Part shown: piece after piece, positions 17,007 through 24,984 of the stretch
Position numbering within the stretch: position 1 is the first letter of the stretch
Layout: the number at the start of each line of letters is the position of its first letter
NCBI RefSeq assembly: GCF_000725625.1
Contig: NZ_JOHS01000006.1
Coordinates: 186,001 to 250,000, forward strand
Source of the DNA: Streptomyces sp. NRRL F-6676
Lineage (GTDB): Bacteria; Actinomycetota; Actinomycetes; Streptomycetales; Streptomycetaceae
Length of the DNA: 64,000 bases
Direction of reading: 5' to 3'
Made by a program: the position numbers and the translations under genes
Notes under the pieces: generated by a model
What the model saw: the letters and a program-made list of their open reading frames with translations, nothing else
Databases searched by the model: none
Told to the model about the DNA's origin: nothing

Positions 17007-17642
17007 ATGCGTCTCCACGTCGTCGACCATCCGCTGGTCGCCCACAAGCTCACCACGCTGCGCGACCGCCGCACCGACTCCGCGACCTTCCGCCGGCTCG
17101 CCGACGAACTCGTCACCCTGCTCGCCTACGAGGCCACCCGGGACGTGCGCACCGAGGCCGTCGACATCCAGACCCCGGTCGCCTCGACCACCGGCGTCAA
17201 GCTCTCCCACCCGCGGCCCCTGGTGGTGCCGATCCTGCGGGCCGGCCTCGGGATGCTCGACGGCATGGTGCGGCTGCTGCCGACCGCCGAGGTGGGCTTC
17301 CTCGGCATGATCCGCAACGAGGAGACGCTGCAAGCCTCGACGTACGCCACGCGGATGCCGGAGGACCTCTCCGGGCGGCAGGTCTACGTCCTCGACCCGA
17401 TGCTCGCCACCGGCGGCACGCTGGTCGCGGCGATCCGCGAGCTGATCCGGCGCGGCGCGGACGACGTGACGGCCGTGGTGCTGCTGGCCGCGCCGGAGGG
17501 CGTGGAGATCATGGAGCGCGAGCTGGCGGGGACGCCGGTCACCGTGGTGACCGCGGCGGTCGACGACCACCTCAACGAGCACGGCTACATCATCCCGGGC
17601 CTGGGCGACGCGGGGGACCGGCTGTACGGGGCGGCGGAGTAG
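17007..17642 (+). CDS. upp: Uracil phosphoribosyltransferase
   Basis: A 211-residue enzyme that makes UMP from uracil and PRPP (pyrimidine salvage, cytoplasm). The PRPP-binding signature [18 protein letters not shown] is complete, the uracil-binding C-terminal segment [20 protein letters not shown] is intact, and [13 protein letters not shown] and [11 protein letters not shown] complete the type I PRTase core. Length is normal. ATG 17007 starts exactly at the family N-terminus ([16 protein letters not shown]); a -10-like TACTGT 6 nt upstream suggests a leaderless mRNA. It is divergent from the small basic protein gene. Confidence 0.95.
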   Translation: MRLHVVDHPLVAHKLTTLRDRRTDSATFRRLADELVTLLAYEATRDVRTEAVDIQTPVASTTGVKLSHPRPLVVPILRAGLGMLDGMVRLLPTAEVGFLGMIRNEETLQASTYATRMPEDLSGRQVYVLDPMLATGGTLVAAIRELIRRGADDVTAVVLLAAPEGVEIMERELAGTPVTVVTAAVDDHLNEHGYIIPGLGDAGDRLYGAAE

Positions 17643-17775
17643 GCACCTCCGGGTCCCTTGCCGGGGCTGCCGGGCGGCGGAGTAGACGCTCCGGGTCCCT
17701 TGCCGGGCGGCGGGGCAGGCGGTCCGGGCTCCTTGCCGGGGCTGCCGGGCGCCGGGGCAGGCTGCCTGGCGGCGG
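17643..17775. repeat. Degenerate tandem repeat after upp
   Basis: About four imperfect copies of a 30-45 bp unit containing CTTGCCGGG(GCTG)CCGGGCGGCGG. It fills the gap between the convergent upp and LytR_C genes and has no coding signal. Confidence 0.65.
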
Positions 17776-17780
17776 GTGGG

Positions 17781-18431
17781 TCAGCAGCCCTTGCCCGCCG
17801 CGGGTGTCGTGGGTGCGGGGTGCCGGAGCGCGGTCAGTGCCTGGTCGGCCGATTTCGCGGCCGTCAGCCGCTGGAAGCCGTCGCCCAGGATCAGATCGAC
17901 GTCGGCGCCCTTGCGTCCGGCCTCGGTCTTCTGCTCCGCGCCGGTCAGCTGGGTCGCCAGCACCGGCAGCGAGGTGTCCTTGGCCGCGGCCGGGCCGAGG
18001 ACGACACCGACGCCCTTGACCTTCTTGTCGTACTGCTTCGTCGCGTTGCCGACGGTTCCGACCTTGAAACCGCGCTTCTTCAGCTCCGCCGCGGTGTCCT
18101 TGGCCAGCCCGCCGTGCGTGGTGGCGTTCAGGACGTTGACGGTGATCTTCCCGGGCGCGGGCAGCGCGGCCGCACGGACGCCCGGCGAGGGGCTCGCCTT
18201 CGCCGGGCACGCGGCGGCCTTGGTGCCGACGGACGCGGAGGCCTTGTCGCCACCGCCGGTGAAGACGTCGATGAGCTGCAAGGTCCCCCAGCCGATCAGC
18301 CCGAGCGCGGCGACGGAGGCGACGGCCCCGACGACGAGCCTGCGGCGCCTCCGCGGGGGGCGCATCCGCGGGTACTTGTCACCCGTGATCCGGTACTGGC
18401 CGCCCATGCCGGGAGGAGTCAGCATGCTCAT
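17781..18431 (-). CDS. LytR C-terminal domain membrane protein
   Basis: A 216-residue protein: a basic cytoplasmic start (RMRPPRRRRR), one membrane helix (LVVGAVASVAALGLIGWGTL, residues about 33-54), then an extracellular LytR_C domain (about 95-190: KITVNVLNATTHGGLAKDTA, FKVGTVGNATKQYDKKVKGV, VDLILGDGFQRL). Stand-alone LytR_C proteins such as mycobacterial Cei are linked to envelope integrity. It lacks the catalytic LytR-CpsA-Psr domain, so it is not a wall-polymer ligase itself. TACGCT lies 6 nt before the ATG, so the mRNA is probably leaderless. Confidence 0.87.
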   Translation of the reverse strand: MSMLTPPGMGGQYRITGDKYPRMRPPRRRRRLVVGAVASVAALGLIGWGTLQLIDVFTGGGDKASASVGTKAAACPAKASPSPGVRAAALPAPGKITVNVLNATTHGGLAKDTAAELKKRGFKVGTVGNATKQYDKKVKGVGVVLGPAAAKDTSLPVLATQLTGAEQKTEAGRKGADVDLILGDGFQRLTAAKSADQALTALRHPAPTTPAAGKGC

Positions 18432-18437
18432 GAGCGC

Positions 18438-18443
18438 AGCGTA
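18438..18443 (-). promoter_or_regulatory. -10 box of a leaderless promoter (LytR_C gene)
   Basis: On the minus strand TACGCT then 6 nt then ATG 18431. Confidence 0.55.
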
Positions 18444-18533
18444 GTGCGCCGGAGCGGCCGTGCCTACCAGATGATCATTCGATCGGGCCGAGTACGACCC
18501 GAAAGGGTCAACCGGGGTCCGGTTCCGCCCGGC

Positions 18534-18830
18534 TCAGTCGAGTTCGAGCACCCGCGCGTGCAGTACCTGCCGCTGCTGGAGCGCGGCACGCACCGCGCGG
18601 TGGAGTCCGTCCTCGAGGTACAGATCGCCCCGCCACTTGACGACATGCGCGAAGAGGTCGCCGTAGAACGTGGAGTCCTCGGCGAGCAGCGTTTCCAGGT
18701 CGAGCTGCTGCTTGGTCGTCACCAGTTGATCGAGGCGGACCGGGCGCGGTGCGACGTCCGCCCACTGCCGGGTGCTTTCCCGGCCGTGGTCGGGGTACGG
18801 CCGGCCGTTTCCGATGCGCTTGAAGATCAC
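18534..18830 (-). CDS. VapB-like (so-called type II antitoxin family) protein without a toxin partner
   Basis: A 98-residue protein (MIFKRIGNGRPYPDHGREST, LDQLVTTKQQLDLETLLAED, VVKWRGDLYLEDGLHRAVRA). The family is widely conserved in Streptomyces and is labelled a VapB antitoxin in public annotation, but I see no ribbon-helix-helix or AbrB DNA-binding domain, and no PIN-domain toxin lies nearby. A housekeeping role is more likely than toxin control. GTG 18830 has TAGGCT 6 nt upstream, again a leaderless arrangement. It reads in the same direction as the LytR_C gene, about 100 bp upstream of it. Confidence 0.75.
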   Translation of the reverse strand: MIFKRIGNGRPYPDHGRESTRQWADVAPRPVRLDQLVTTKQQLDLETLLAEDSTFYGDLFAHVVKWRGDLYLEDGLHRAVRAALQQRQVLHARVLELD

Positions 18831-18836
18831 ACGGAA

Positions 18837-18842
18837 AGCCTA
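18837..18842 (-). promoter_or_regulatory. -10 box of a leaderless promoter (VapB-like gene)
   Basis: On the minus strand TAGGCT then 6 nt (TTCCGT) then GTG 18830. Confidence 0.55.
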
Positions 18843-18954
18843 CCGGTCCCGACGTTCCGGGCGCAGCCATGGCGCCCGAGTGCCCCACCGGAAAACCCCA
18901 CCCACACCCGGCCAAAGGGGTAAACCCCCGGGTTGCGTGCCAGTTACCCACCGG

Positions 18955-19045
18955 TTGCGAGAGGGTGAGCGCGCAGGGGCGCCCTCGCAGGGGGCGCGGG
19001 ACTGTATCGCTGTGCGGCTCCGCCGTGCGGGCGCGGGAAAAACTC
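18955..19045. repeat. Dispersed Streptomyces GC-rich repeat
   Basis: GAGCGCGCAGGGGCGCCCTC, then GGGGGCGCGGGACTGTATCG and TGTGCGGCTCCGCCGTGCGG form overlapping palindromes. It resembles the elements near 7708, 12170 and 52230 and lies 3' of the HhH-GPD gene. Confidence 0.5.
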
Positions 19046-19058
19046 CGGGGACCCCCCG

Positions 19059-19685
19059 TCACCGCCCCGCCGGACCGGATTCCCCGGCCTTCGCGGCCTT
19101 CGCGGCCTTGGCCGCCTTCGCCGCCGCCTTCATCTCCTGCTTGTGCGCCCGCACCCGCCCCAACGACTCCGCCCCCGTGATGTCCGCCACCGACCGGAAC
19201 GCATCCGGCTCCCCGTACACCCCCGCCGCCTCCCGCCACCCCACGGGCCGCACCCCCAGCTGCTTCCCCAGCAACGCCACGAAGATCTGCGCCTTCTGCA
19301 CCCCGAACCCCGGCAGCTCCTTCAGCCGCGCCAACAGCTCCGCGCCGTCCCGCGCCCCCGCCCACACCGCCTCCGCGTCCCCGCCGTACCGCTCCACGAG
19401 AAACGCGCACAACTGCTGAATCCGTCCGGCCATCGCCCCCGGATACCGGTGCACGGCCGGCTTGGCCGACAGCAGTGCCGCGAACGCCTCCGGCTCGTAC
19501 GCCGCGATCGCGTGCGCGTCGAGATCGTCCGCGTTCATGCGCCGGGCGATCGTGTACGGCCCCGCGAAGGCCCACTCCATCGGCACCTGCTGGTCGAGCA
19601 GCATGCCGACCAGCGCCGCCAGCGGGCTGCGGCCGAGCAGCGCGTCGGCATCCGGCTGCTGGGCGAGGTGAAGGGTGACGTCCAT
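19059..19685 (-). CDS. HhH-GPD-type base excision DNA repair protein
   Basis: A 208-residue protein of the helix-hairpin-helix DNA glycosylase superfamily. The hairpin LKELPGFGVQKAQIFVALLG (about 126-145) is preceded by the helical core PLAALVGMLLDQQVPMEWAF and RIQQLCAFLVERYGG. The C-terminus is a Lys/Ala-rich tail (AAKAAKAAKAAKAG). The usual GPD aspartate after the hairpin is not obvious: RPVGWREAAG follows instead, so catalytic type is uncertain. ATG 19685 is the start of the conserved N-terminus (MDVTLHLAQQPDADALLGRS). It would act on damaged bases in the nucleoid. It is downstream of an MFS gene on the same strand but separated by 119 bp. Confidence 0.83.
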   Translation of the reverse strand: MDVTLHLAQQPDADALLGRSPLAALVGMLLDQQVPMEWAFAGPYTIARRMNADDLDAHAIAAYEPEAFAALLSAKPAVHRYPGAMAGRIQQLCAFLVERYGGDAEAVWAGARDGAELLARLKELPGFGVQKAQIFVALLGKQLGVRPVGWREAAGVYGEPDAFRSVADITGAESLGRVRAHKQEMKAAAKAAKAAKAAKAGESGPAGR

Positions 19686-19804
19686 GCCCCGATGATCCCG
19701 CGCCCACCGCCGACGTACCATTCCGGCCGAACCACCCCCCCCGGAGACGCCGTCCCCAAGCCGTCGGACCGGGCCGGAGAGAACACGCGGGGAAAACGGA
19801 GCCG

Positions 19805-21034
19805 TCACTCCGCGAACGCCAGCGGGCGCGGTGCGCGACGGGGCAGCAGCAGCGGCGTCCCCAGCAGGAGCACCCCCGCCGCGCCGATCGCCGTACGGGT
19901 GCCGGCGAGACCGGCCAGCACACCCCACAGGGCCGTCAGCGCCGCGATGCTGAGCTTGGTGGAGACGGACCACGCGGACAGCGTGCGCACGACGCGGTCG
20001 GCCGGCGTCTGCTCCAGCCGGTAGGTGGCGTACACGGGGTTGAACACGCCGCAGCAGGTGATCACCCCGAACTCCACGAGGACGACCAGGACGAGACCGG
20101 GGACGCCGGGCCGGACGAAGGCCAGGCCGACGGGCCAGCAGGCACGCAGGACGCCCGTGGTGAGCAGGATCCGGTGCTGCCCGAACCGCGTGGCCAGCCG
20201 GCGGGCCAGCCGGGAGCCGATCAGACCGCCCACGGAGGGCAGCGCGAAGGCGAGGCCGTACTGCCAAGGGGCGAAACCCAGGGGGCCGAGCATCAGCACG
20301 GCGAGCAGCGGGGAGACGGCCATGAGCAGCCCGTTGAAGAAGACGGTGTTCCAGAACAGCGGGCGCAGCGCCGGGTCGCTGAGGATGAACCGCCAGCCGT
20401 CGAGCAGCTCGCCGGCCCGGGGACGGGGCGGCGCACCGGCTTCCTGGGCGCGGACGGGGCGGACCGGGCGGGGTTCGTGCGTGCGGATCGCCCGGAGGCC
20501 GGCGGCGGAGACGAGATAGCTGGCCGCGTCGGCGAGTACGGTCACCACCGGCCCGAACAGCCCGACCATGGCCCCGCCGAGCGGCGGGCCGAGCACGGTG
20601 GCGGTCCAGCTCGTCGACTCGAAGCGGGCGTTGACGACGAGCAGTTCCTCGGGCGGCAGCAGGGTCTTGATGTAGGCCCCGCTCGCCGCCCGGAAGGTGA
20701 TGTCGGCGGCGGCGACGACCACCGAGACGGTCAGGAGCTGGACGAAGGTCAGGGCGCCGAGGAGGTAGGCGGCGGGGATCGTCAGCAGGGCGGCGCAACG
20801 GACGAGATCCGTGACGACCATGACGGGCCGCTTGCGCCGGAACTCCAGCCAGGGCCCGAGCGGCACCGCCACGACGGCCCCGACCGCCAGCCCGGCGGCG
20901 GCGAGCGCGGAGACGGCGACGGGCCCGGAGTGCAGCACGAGCACGGCGATGAGGGGAAAGGCATCGAACGCCAGCCAGGTCCCCAGCGCACTGACCCCAT
21001 AGGCCACCCACAGCAACCCGCCACCGGCCCCCAT
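19805..21034 (-). CDS. MFS transporter (MFS_3/EntS-like)
   Basis: A 409-residue, roughly 12-helix transporter of the MFS_3 group that includes enterobactin exporter EntS and macrolide efflux proteins. Visible are the loop 2-3 motif VPLGPWLEFRRKRPVMVVTD, LAAAGLAVGAVVAVPLG, RFESTSWTATVLGPPLGGAM and the central loop rich in Arg/Pro (about 190-215). GGGAGCT lies a few bases before ATG 21034. Substrate unknown. It is divergent from the copper protein gene with a 200-bp gap of CCCCGAACC-type repeats. Confidence 0.87.
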   Translation of the reverse strand: MGAGGGLLWVAYGVSALGTWLAFDAFPLIAVLVLHSGPVAVSALAAAGLAVGAVVAVPLGPWLEFRRKRPVMVVTDLVRCAALLTIPAAYLLGALTFVQLLTVSVVVAAADITFRAASGAYIKTLLPPEELLVVNARFESTSWTATVLGPPLGGAMVGLFGPVVTVLADAASYLVSAAGLRAIRTHEPRPVRPVRAQEAGAPPRPRAGELLDGWRFILSDPALRPLFWNTVFFNGLLMAVSPLLAVLMLGPLGFAPWQYGLAFALPSVGGLIGSRLARRLATRFGQHRILLTTGVLRACWPVGLAFVRPGVPGLVLVVLVEFGVITCCGVFNPVYATYRLEQTPADRVVRTLSAWSVSTKLSIAALTALWGVLAGLAGTRTAIGAAGVLLLGTPLLLPRRAPRPLAFAE

Positions 21035-21235
21035 GTACAGCTCCCCTCATTCCGGCGGCCCACCGTACGCGAGGGCAGGGACAGCAGCGGCGGAGAACCC
21101 ACCCAGCGCCCCCACCCACCCTGAACACCCCACCCCCACCATCCGTACGTAACCAAAACCCCCGAACCGCGAACCCCGCTCCCTCGACCCCCGAACCCGA
21201 ACCCCGACCCCGCAACCTACGGAGACCCGACGGAC

Positions 21236-23176
21236 GTGGACGTACAGCGGGACCGCCTCTCCCCCCACCTCCACCTCACCCGCGCCCTGACCCTCCTGAC
21301 CGCCGCCCTCCTGTTCCTGCTCACCGCCCTCACCCCCGCCTCCGCCCACGCCGTCCTCACCTCTTCCACCCCCCAGGACGGCGCCGTCGTAAAGACCGCC
21401 CCCGGAACCGTCACCCTCACCTTCAGCGAGTCCGTCGGCCTGCTCGACGACTCCTTCCGTGTCCTCGACCACACCAACCGCCGCCTCCACACCGGCGGAC
21501 CCACCCGCGTGAACGGTGAGGGCGACACCGCCCGCATCGCCCTCCCCGCCCGTATGGGCGACGGCACCTACACCGTCGGCTGGCGCGTCGTCTCCGCCGA
21601 CAGTCATCCCGTCTCCGGCGCGTTCACCTTCTCCGTCGGCGAACCGTCCCCCACCGCCGCCGCCCTCCCCGCCGAGCCGTCCTCGAACGGCGCCTCCACC
21701 ACCCTCTACGACCTCGCCCGCTACTTCGCCTACGGCGGCATCGCCCTTCTGATCGGCGCCTTCGCCTTCGCGGCCGCCACCGGCCTGGCGCCGGCGCGGG
21801 GCCCGGCCCGCCTGGGCTGGTGGACCCTGCTGGCCGCCACCGTGGCCCTGTTTCTGTTGCGCGGCCCGTACGAACGCGGCACCGGCCCCGCCTCCGCCCT
21901 CGACCCGACGCTGCTCGACGACACGGCCGCCACCCGCCCCGGTCTCGCCCTCCTCGCCCGGCTCGCGCTCCTCGCGGCGGCGGCCTGCTGTCCGCTGGGC
22001 AAGGCCGCGGTGTTCTCCCCGCCGGGCAAGGCGGCGACGGGCGCTCCGCCGGGCAAGGCGGCGACGGGCGCTCCGCACGAGACAGGGATACCGCCCAAGG
22101 ACGAGACAGGGGTACCGCCCAAGACGGACCCCCCGCGCAGGGAGCGGCTGCGTCTCGCGGGCGGCGTGCTGCTGGCGCTCGCGTTCGCCCTCACCTGGGC
22201 CATGTCCGAGCACGCCTCCGCCGGCATCCAGGTTCCGGTGGCGGTCACGTCCGCGGTGCTGCACCTGCTGGCGATGGCCGCCTGGCTCGGCGGTCTGGTG
22301 GTCCTGCTGACCGCGCTGTACCGGTCGCCCGAGGAGCTCCCGGCCCGCGCGGTGACCCGCTTCTCGCGGCTCGCGTTCACCTCGGTCGTCGTCCTGGTGG
22401 TCACCGGCGTCTACCAGTCCTGGCGCGGCCTCGGGTCCCTGGACACCCTCACGGCCACGACGTACGGCAGGCTGCTGACGGCCAAGCTGCTGGCCGTGGT
22501 GGTGCTGCTGGCGGCGGCCGCGTACTCCCGTCGCTTCACGGCCCGGCTGGCCGCGCCCCGGCAGACGGCCGCCACCGGGACCCGCACCCGTGTGGCACAA
22601 CCGGTGGGCGCCCCGACGCCCCCGCACACCCCCACGACCGAGCCCCCCACAGATACCCCCACGGACATCCCCGCCGACACCTCACCGCCCCCCGACCGCC
22701 ACCGGTTGCGCACCTCCGTCCTCACCGAGGTCACCGTCGGCGTCATGGTGCTCGTCGTGACCACCCTGCTGACCGGTACGCAGCCGGGCCGGGCCGAGAC
22801 GGAGGCGGTGGCCGCGCAGGAGGCGGCCCAGCCGATCCTGGGCGCCTCGGCCACCGTCCCCTTCGATCTGGGTCCGACCGGCGGCCGGGGCAAGGCGCAG
22901 ATCGACCTGACCCCCGGGCGGTCGGGCGAGAACACGGTCCAGGTCGTGACGTACGGGCCCGACAACGGCATCGTGACGGTCCCCGAGGTCCGCCTCACCT
23001 TCACCCTGGCGGACCGGAAGCTCGGCCCGCTCGACGCCAGACTCGAGGACAAGGGCGGTTATTGGGGTTCCGACACCCTCAATCTGCCGCTCCCGGGCGT
23101 CTGGACGATGGCGGTGACGGTGCGGACGACGGACGTCGACCAGGTGACGGTGAAGCAGGACATCCGCATCGGCTGA
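21236..23176 (+). CDS. CopC-CopD fusion, copper transport/resistance protein
   Basis: A 646-residue protein. A signal peptide (ALTLLTAALLFLLTALTPAS-AHA) exposes an N-terminal histidine, the CopC copper ligand, followed by a CopC beta-barrel (about 38-135: AVLTSSTPQDGAVV, ADSHPVSGAFTF with a second His). Then come about eight membrane helices with a CopD domain (about 300-410). A last extracellular Ig-like domain (about 535-646) ends the protein. Cytoplasmic-side loops carry a duplicated PPGKAATGA unit and a long Pro/Thr stretch. CopCD proteins bring copper into the cell or to cuproenzymes. GTG 21236 is the best start, directly before the signal peptide. Copper control sites were not identified. 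Confidence 0.9.
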   Translation: MDVQRDRLSPHLHLTRALTLLTAALLFLLTALTPASAHAVLTSSTPQDGAVVKTAPGTVTLTFSESVGLLDDSFRVLDHTNRRLHTGGPTRVNGEGDTARIALPARMGDGTYTVGWRVVSADSHPVSGAFTFSVGEPSPTAAALPAEPSSNGASTTLYDLARYFAYGGIALLIGAFAFAAATGLAPARGPARLGWWTLLAATVALFLLRGPYERGTGPASALDPTLLDDTAATRPGLALLARLALLAAAACCPLGKAAVFSPPGKAATGAPPGKAATGAPHETGIPPKDETGVPPKTDPPRRERLRLAGGVLLALAFALTWAMSEHASAGIQVPVAVTSAVLHLLAMAAWLGGLVVLLTALYRSPEELPARAVTRFSRLAFTSVVVLVVTGVYQSWRGLGSLDTLTATTYGRLLTAKLLAVVVLLAAAAYSRRFTARLAAPRQTAATGTRTRVAQPVGAPTPPHTPTTEPPTDTPTDIPADTSPPPDRHRLRTSVLTEVTVGVMVLVVTTLLTGTQPGRAETEAVAAQEAAQPILGASATVPFDLGPTGGRGKAQIDLTPGRSGENTVQVVTYGPDNGIVTVPEVRLTFTLADRKLGPLDARLEDKGGYWGSDTLNLPLPGVWTMAVTVRTTDVDQVTVKQDIRIG

Positions 23177-23209
23177 CGAGCGGCACGACCGGCGAATGAC
23201 CCCGCCGGA

Positions 23210-23281
23210 TGTTTCACGTGAAACAAGCACTGTCCTCTGTTTCACGTGAAACGAGCCGTGTCGCCCGTTTCACGTGAAACA
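23210..23281. promoter_or_regulatory. parS: Cluster of three parS centromere sites
   Basis: Three exact copies of GTTTCACGTGAAAC, the Streptomyces ParB-binding site, lie at 23211-23224, 23239-23252 and 23267-23280. Start-to-start distances are exactly 28 bp both times. ParB loads here to organise and segregate the origin region. Sites 2 and 3 lie inside the last codons of the DUF72 gene, whose TGA stop is part of site 2; site 1 is in the gap after the copC-copD gene. Confidence 0.96.
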
Positions 23282-24219
23282 TCCACCCGATCGCCCCACG
23301 CCACCCACGTCACCCGCTCCCCCCACTCCTCCCGCAGCAACGCCTCCATCCGCCCCGCCGCCCGTACGGCGGCCTCCGCGCAGCAGTTGTTGAACAGGAC
23401 GTGCAGCTCCTCGGCCCGGTCGGCCATCGTCCGCAGCCGTGGCACCCACTCCCGCAGCTCGTCCACCATGTAGTCGTACCGGAACCGCTCCTCCTTGCTG
23501 CCCGTCCCCCACGCCGGGCTGCGCCCGTGGAAGCGGACGACGGCCAGGCGGAGGGAGGTGACGGGGGCGACGGGCGGTATGGAGGTGGACAGGGTCTGCA
23601 CCATGTCCACGGCGACGGCCGCCAGCCCGAGTTCGGCGAGGAGCGCGCACGTGGCGTCGTACTGCCGCCCCCGCCACCACTCCGGATGCCGGAACTCCAC
23701 CGCGACGGGCCAGCCCGCCGTCCGCTCCGCGCACTCCCGGAGGGCGGTCACCGACCGCGAACCGGGCGCGAACCACGGCGGGAACTGGAACAGCACGGTG
23801 CCGAGCCGGCCGGCCGCCCGCAGCGGGCCGATGGCGTCGGCGAAGCGCCGCCACACCTCGTCGCGCAGCTCCGGTCCCTGGGGCAGGCCACGGAGCTCGG
23901 CGGGGAGCACGCCCTGCCGGGTGGGGTGTCCGGTGAGCGCGGAGAAGGCCTTCACGTCGAACCGGAAGCCGTCCGGCGTGCGCTCCACCCACAGCTCGCT
24001 GTTGCGGGCGCTGGGCAGTGCGTAGTAGCTGGAGTCGACCTCCACCAGGGGGAACCGTGAGGCGTAGTGCCGCAGCCGCCCCTCCGCGTCCCGCGAGCCC
24101 TCGGGGTACCAGCCGCTGGTGACCAGCGCCCGGTCCGTCCACGAACACGCACCGACCCGTACGCCGCCCACGTCCATGCCGCCGCCCTTGCCCGCGCCGT
24201 GCCCCTGCGGCCGGCCCAT
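23242..24219 (-). CDS. DUF72 (YecE-like) protein
   Basis: A 325-residue TIM-barrel-like protein of the DUF72 family: VGACSWTDRALVTSGWYPEG, FPLVEVDSSYYALPS, RTPDGFRFDVKAFSALTGHP, LGTVLFQFPPWF, VEFRHPEW and HVLFNNCCAE. Function of the family is not settled; some members are thought to act on nucleic acids or radicals. The C-terminal tail (VDVSRETGDTARFT) is translated from two parS sites, so its sequence is set by ParB binding rather than by the fold. ATG 24219 is used; ATG 24177 (MDVGGVRVG) is an equally possible start. It stands alone between convergent copC-copD and the response regulator. Confidence 0.88.
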   Translation of the reverse strand: MGRPQGHGAGKGGGMDVGGVRVGACSWTDRALVTSGWYPEGSRDAEGRLRHYASRFPLVEVDSSYYALPSARNSELWVERTPDGFRFDVKAFSALTGHPTRQGVLPAELRGLPQGPELRDEVWRRFADAIGPLRAAGRLGTVLFQFPPWFAPGSRSVTALRECAERTAGWPVAVEFRHPEWWRGRQYDATCALLAELGLAAVAVDMVQTLSTSIPPVAPVTSLRLAVVRFHGRSPAWGTGSKEERFRYDYMVDELREWVPRLRTMADRAEELHVLFNNCCAEAAVRAAGRMEALLREEWGERVTWVAWGDRVDVSRETGDTARFT

Positions 24220-24324
24220 GGGATTCCGCTTAACCCGGACGGGCGCGGAAAAACACCGAGTGCCGTGCGGGGCACGCGGGGTGACGGACCGTCGGACGCC
24301 ATCAGGGGCGGCTCGGGGCGCGGA

Positions 24325-24984
24325 TCAGGTCCGTCGGCGTACGTCGTCCAGGTAGCGCAGGACCGCGGCGACCCGGCGGTCGACCTGGTCGGCGGGGGAC
24401 AGGTCCAGCTTGGCGAAGATGCTGCGGATGTGCTTGTGCACGGCGCCGTCCGTGACGACGAGCCGTTCGGCGATGGCGGTGTTGCCGAGGCCCTCGGCCA
24501 TCAGCGCGAGCACCTCGCGCTCGCGCGGGCTGAGCCGTTCCAGCCGGCTGTCCTCGCGGCTGCGGGTGAAGAGCTGGGCGACCACCTCGGGGTCGATGGC
24601 GGTGCCGCCGTCCGCGACCCGGCGCAGCGCGTCCAGGAACTCCTCGACCCGGCCCACCCGCTCCTTGAGCAGATAGCCGAGCCGGCCGACGCCGCCGGTG
24701 AGCAGCTCGGTGGCGAAGGTCTGCTCGACGTACGCCGACAGGACGAGGACCGCGAGGCCGGGGTGGCGGCGCCGGGCCTCGACGGCGGCGACGATGCCCT
24801 CGTCGGTGTGGGTCGGCGGCATCCGTACGTCGAGGATGGCGACGTCCGGCCGGTGCTCGTCGATGGCCTTCAGGGCGTCGTCGGGGGTGCCGGCGGTGGC
24901 CACCACGTCGAGGGCCTCGGCGCGCAGCAGCAGGGCGAGGCCCTCGCGCAGCAGGGGGTCGTCCTCGGCGATCACAATCCGCAT
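24325..24984 (-). CDS. NarL/LuxR-family response regulator
   Basis: A 219-residue regulator: receiver domain (1-125) with acidic pocket EDD near residue 8, phospho-acceptor Asp in DVAILDVRMP, the Lys in YLLKERVG; then a LuxR-type HTH (about 150-212: RLSPREREVLALMAEGLGNT, VVTDGAVHKHIRSIFAKLDL). Its ATG lies inside the end of the kinase gene (13-bp overlap), so the two are translationally coupled and form a pair. The kinase gene is divergent from an FtsX-type ABC operon at 26.8-30.4 kb, the likely target. Confidence 0.92.
   Translation of the reverse strand: MRIVIAEDDPLLREGLALLLRAEALDVVATAGTPDDALKAIDEHRPDVAILDVRMPPTHTDEGIVAAVEARRRHPGLAVLVLSAYVEQTFATELLTGGVGRLGYLLKERVGRVEEFLDALRRVADGGTAIDPEVVAQLFTRSREDSRLERLSPREREVLALMAEGLGNTAIAERLVVTDGAVHKHIRSIFAKLDLSPADQVDRRVAAVLRYLDDVRRRT

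Noticed and set aside
18534..18830. A VapBC toxin-antitoxin system
   Set aside because: No toxin gene on either side.
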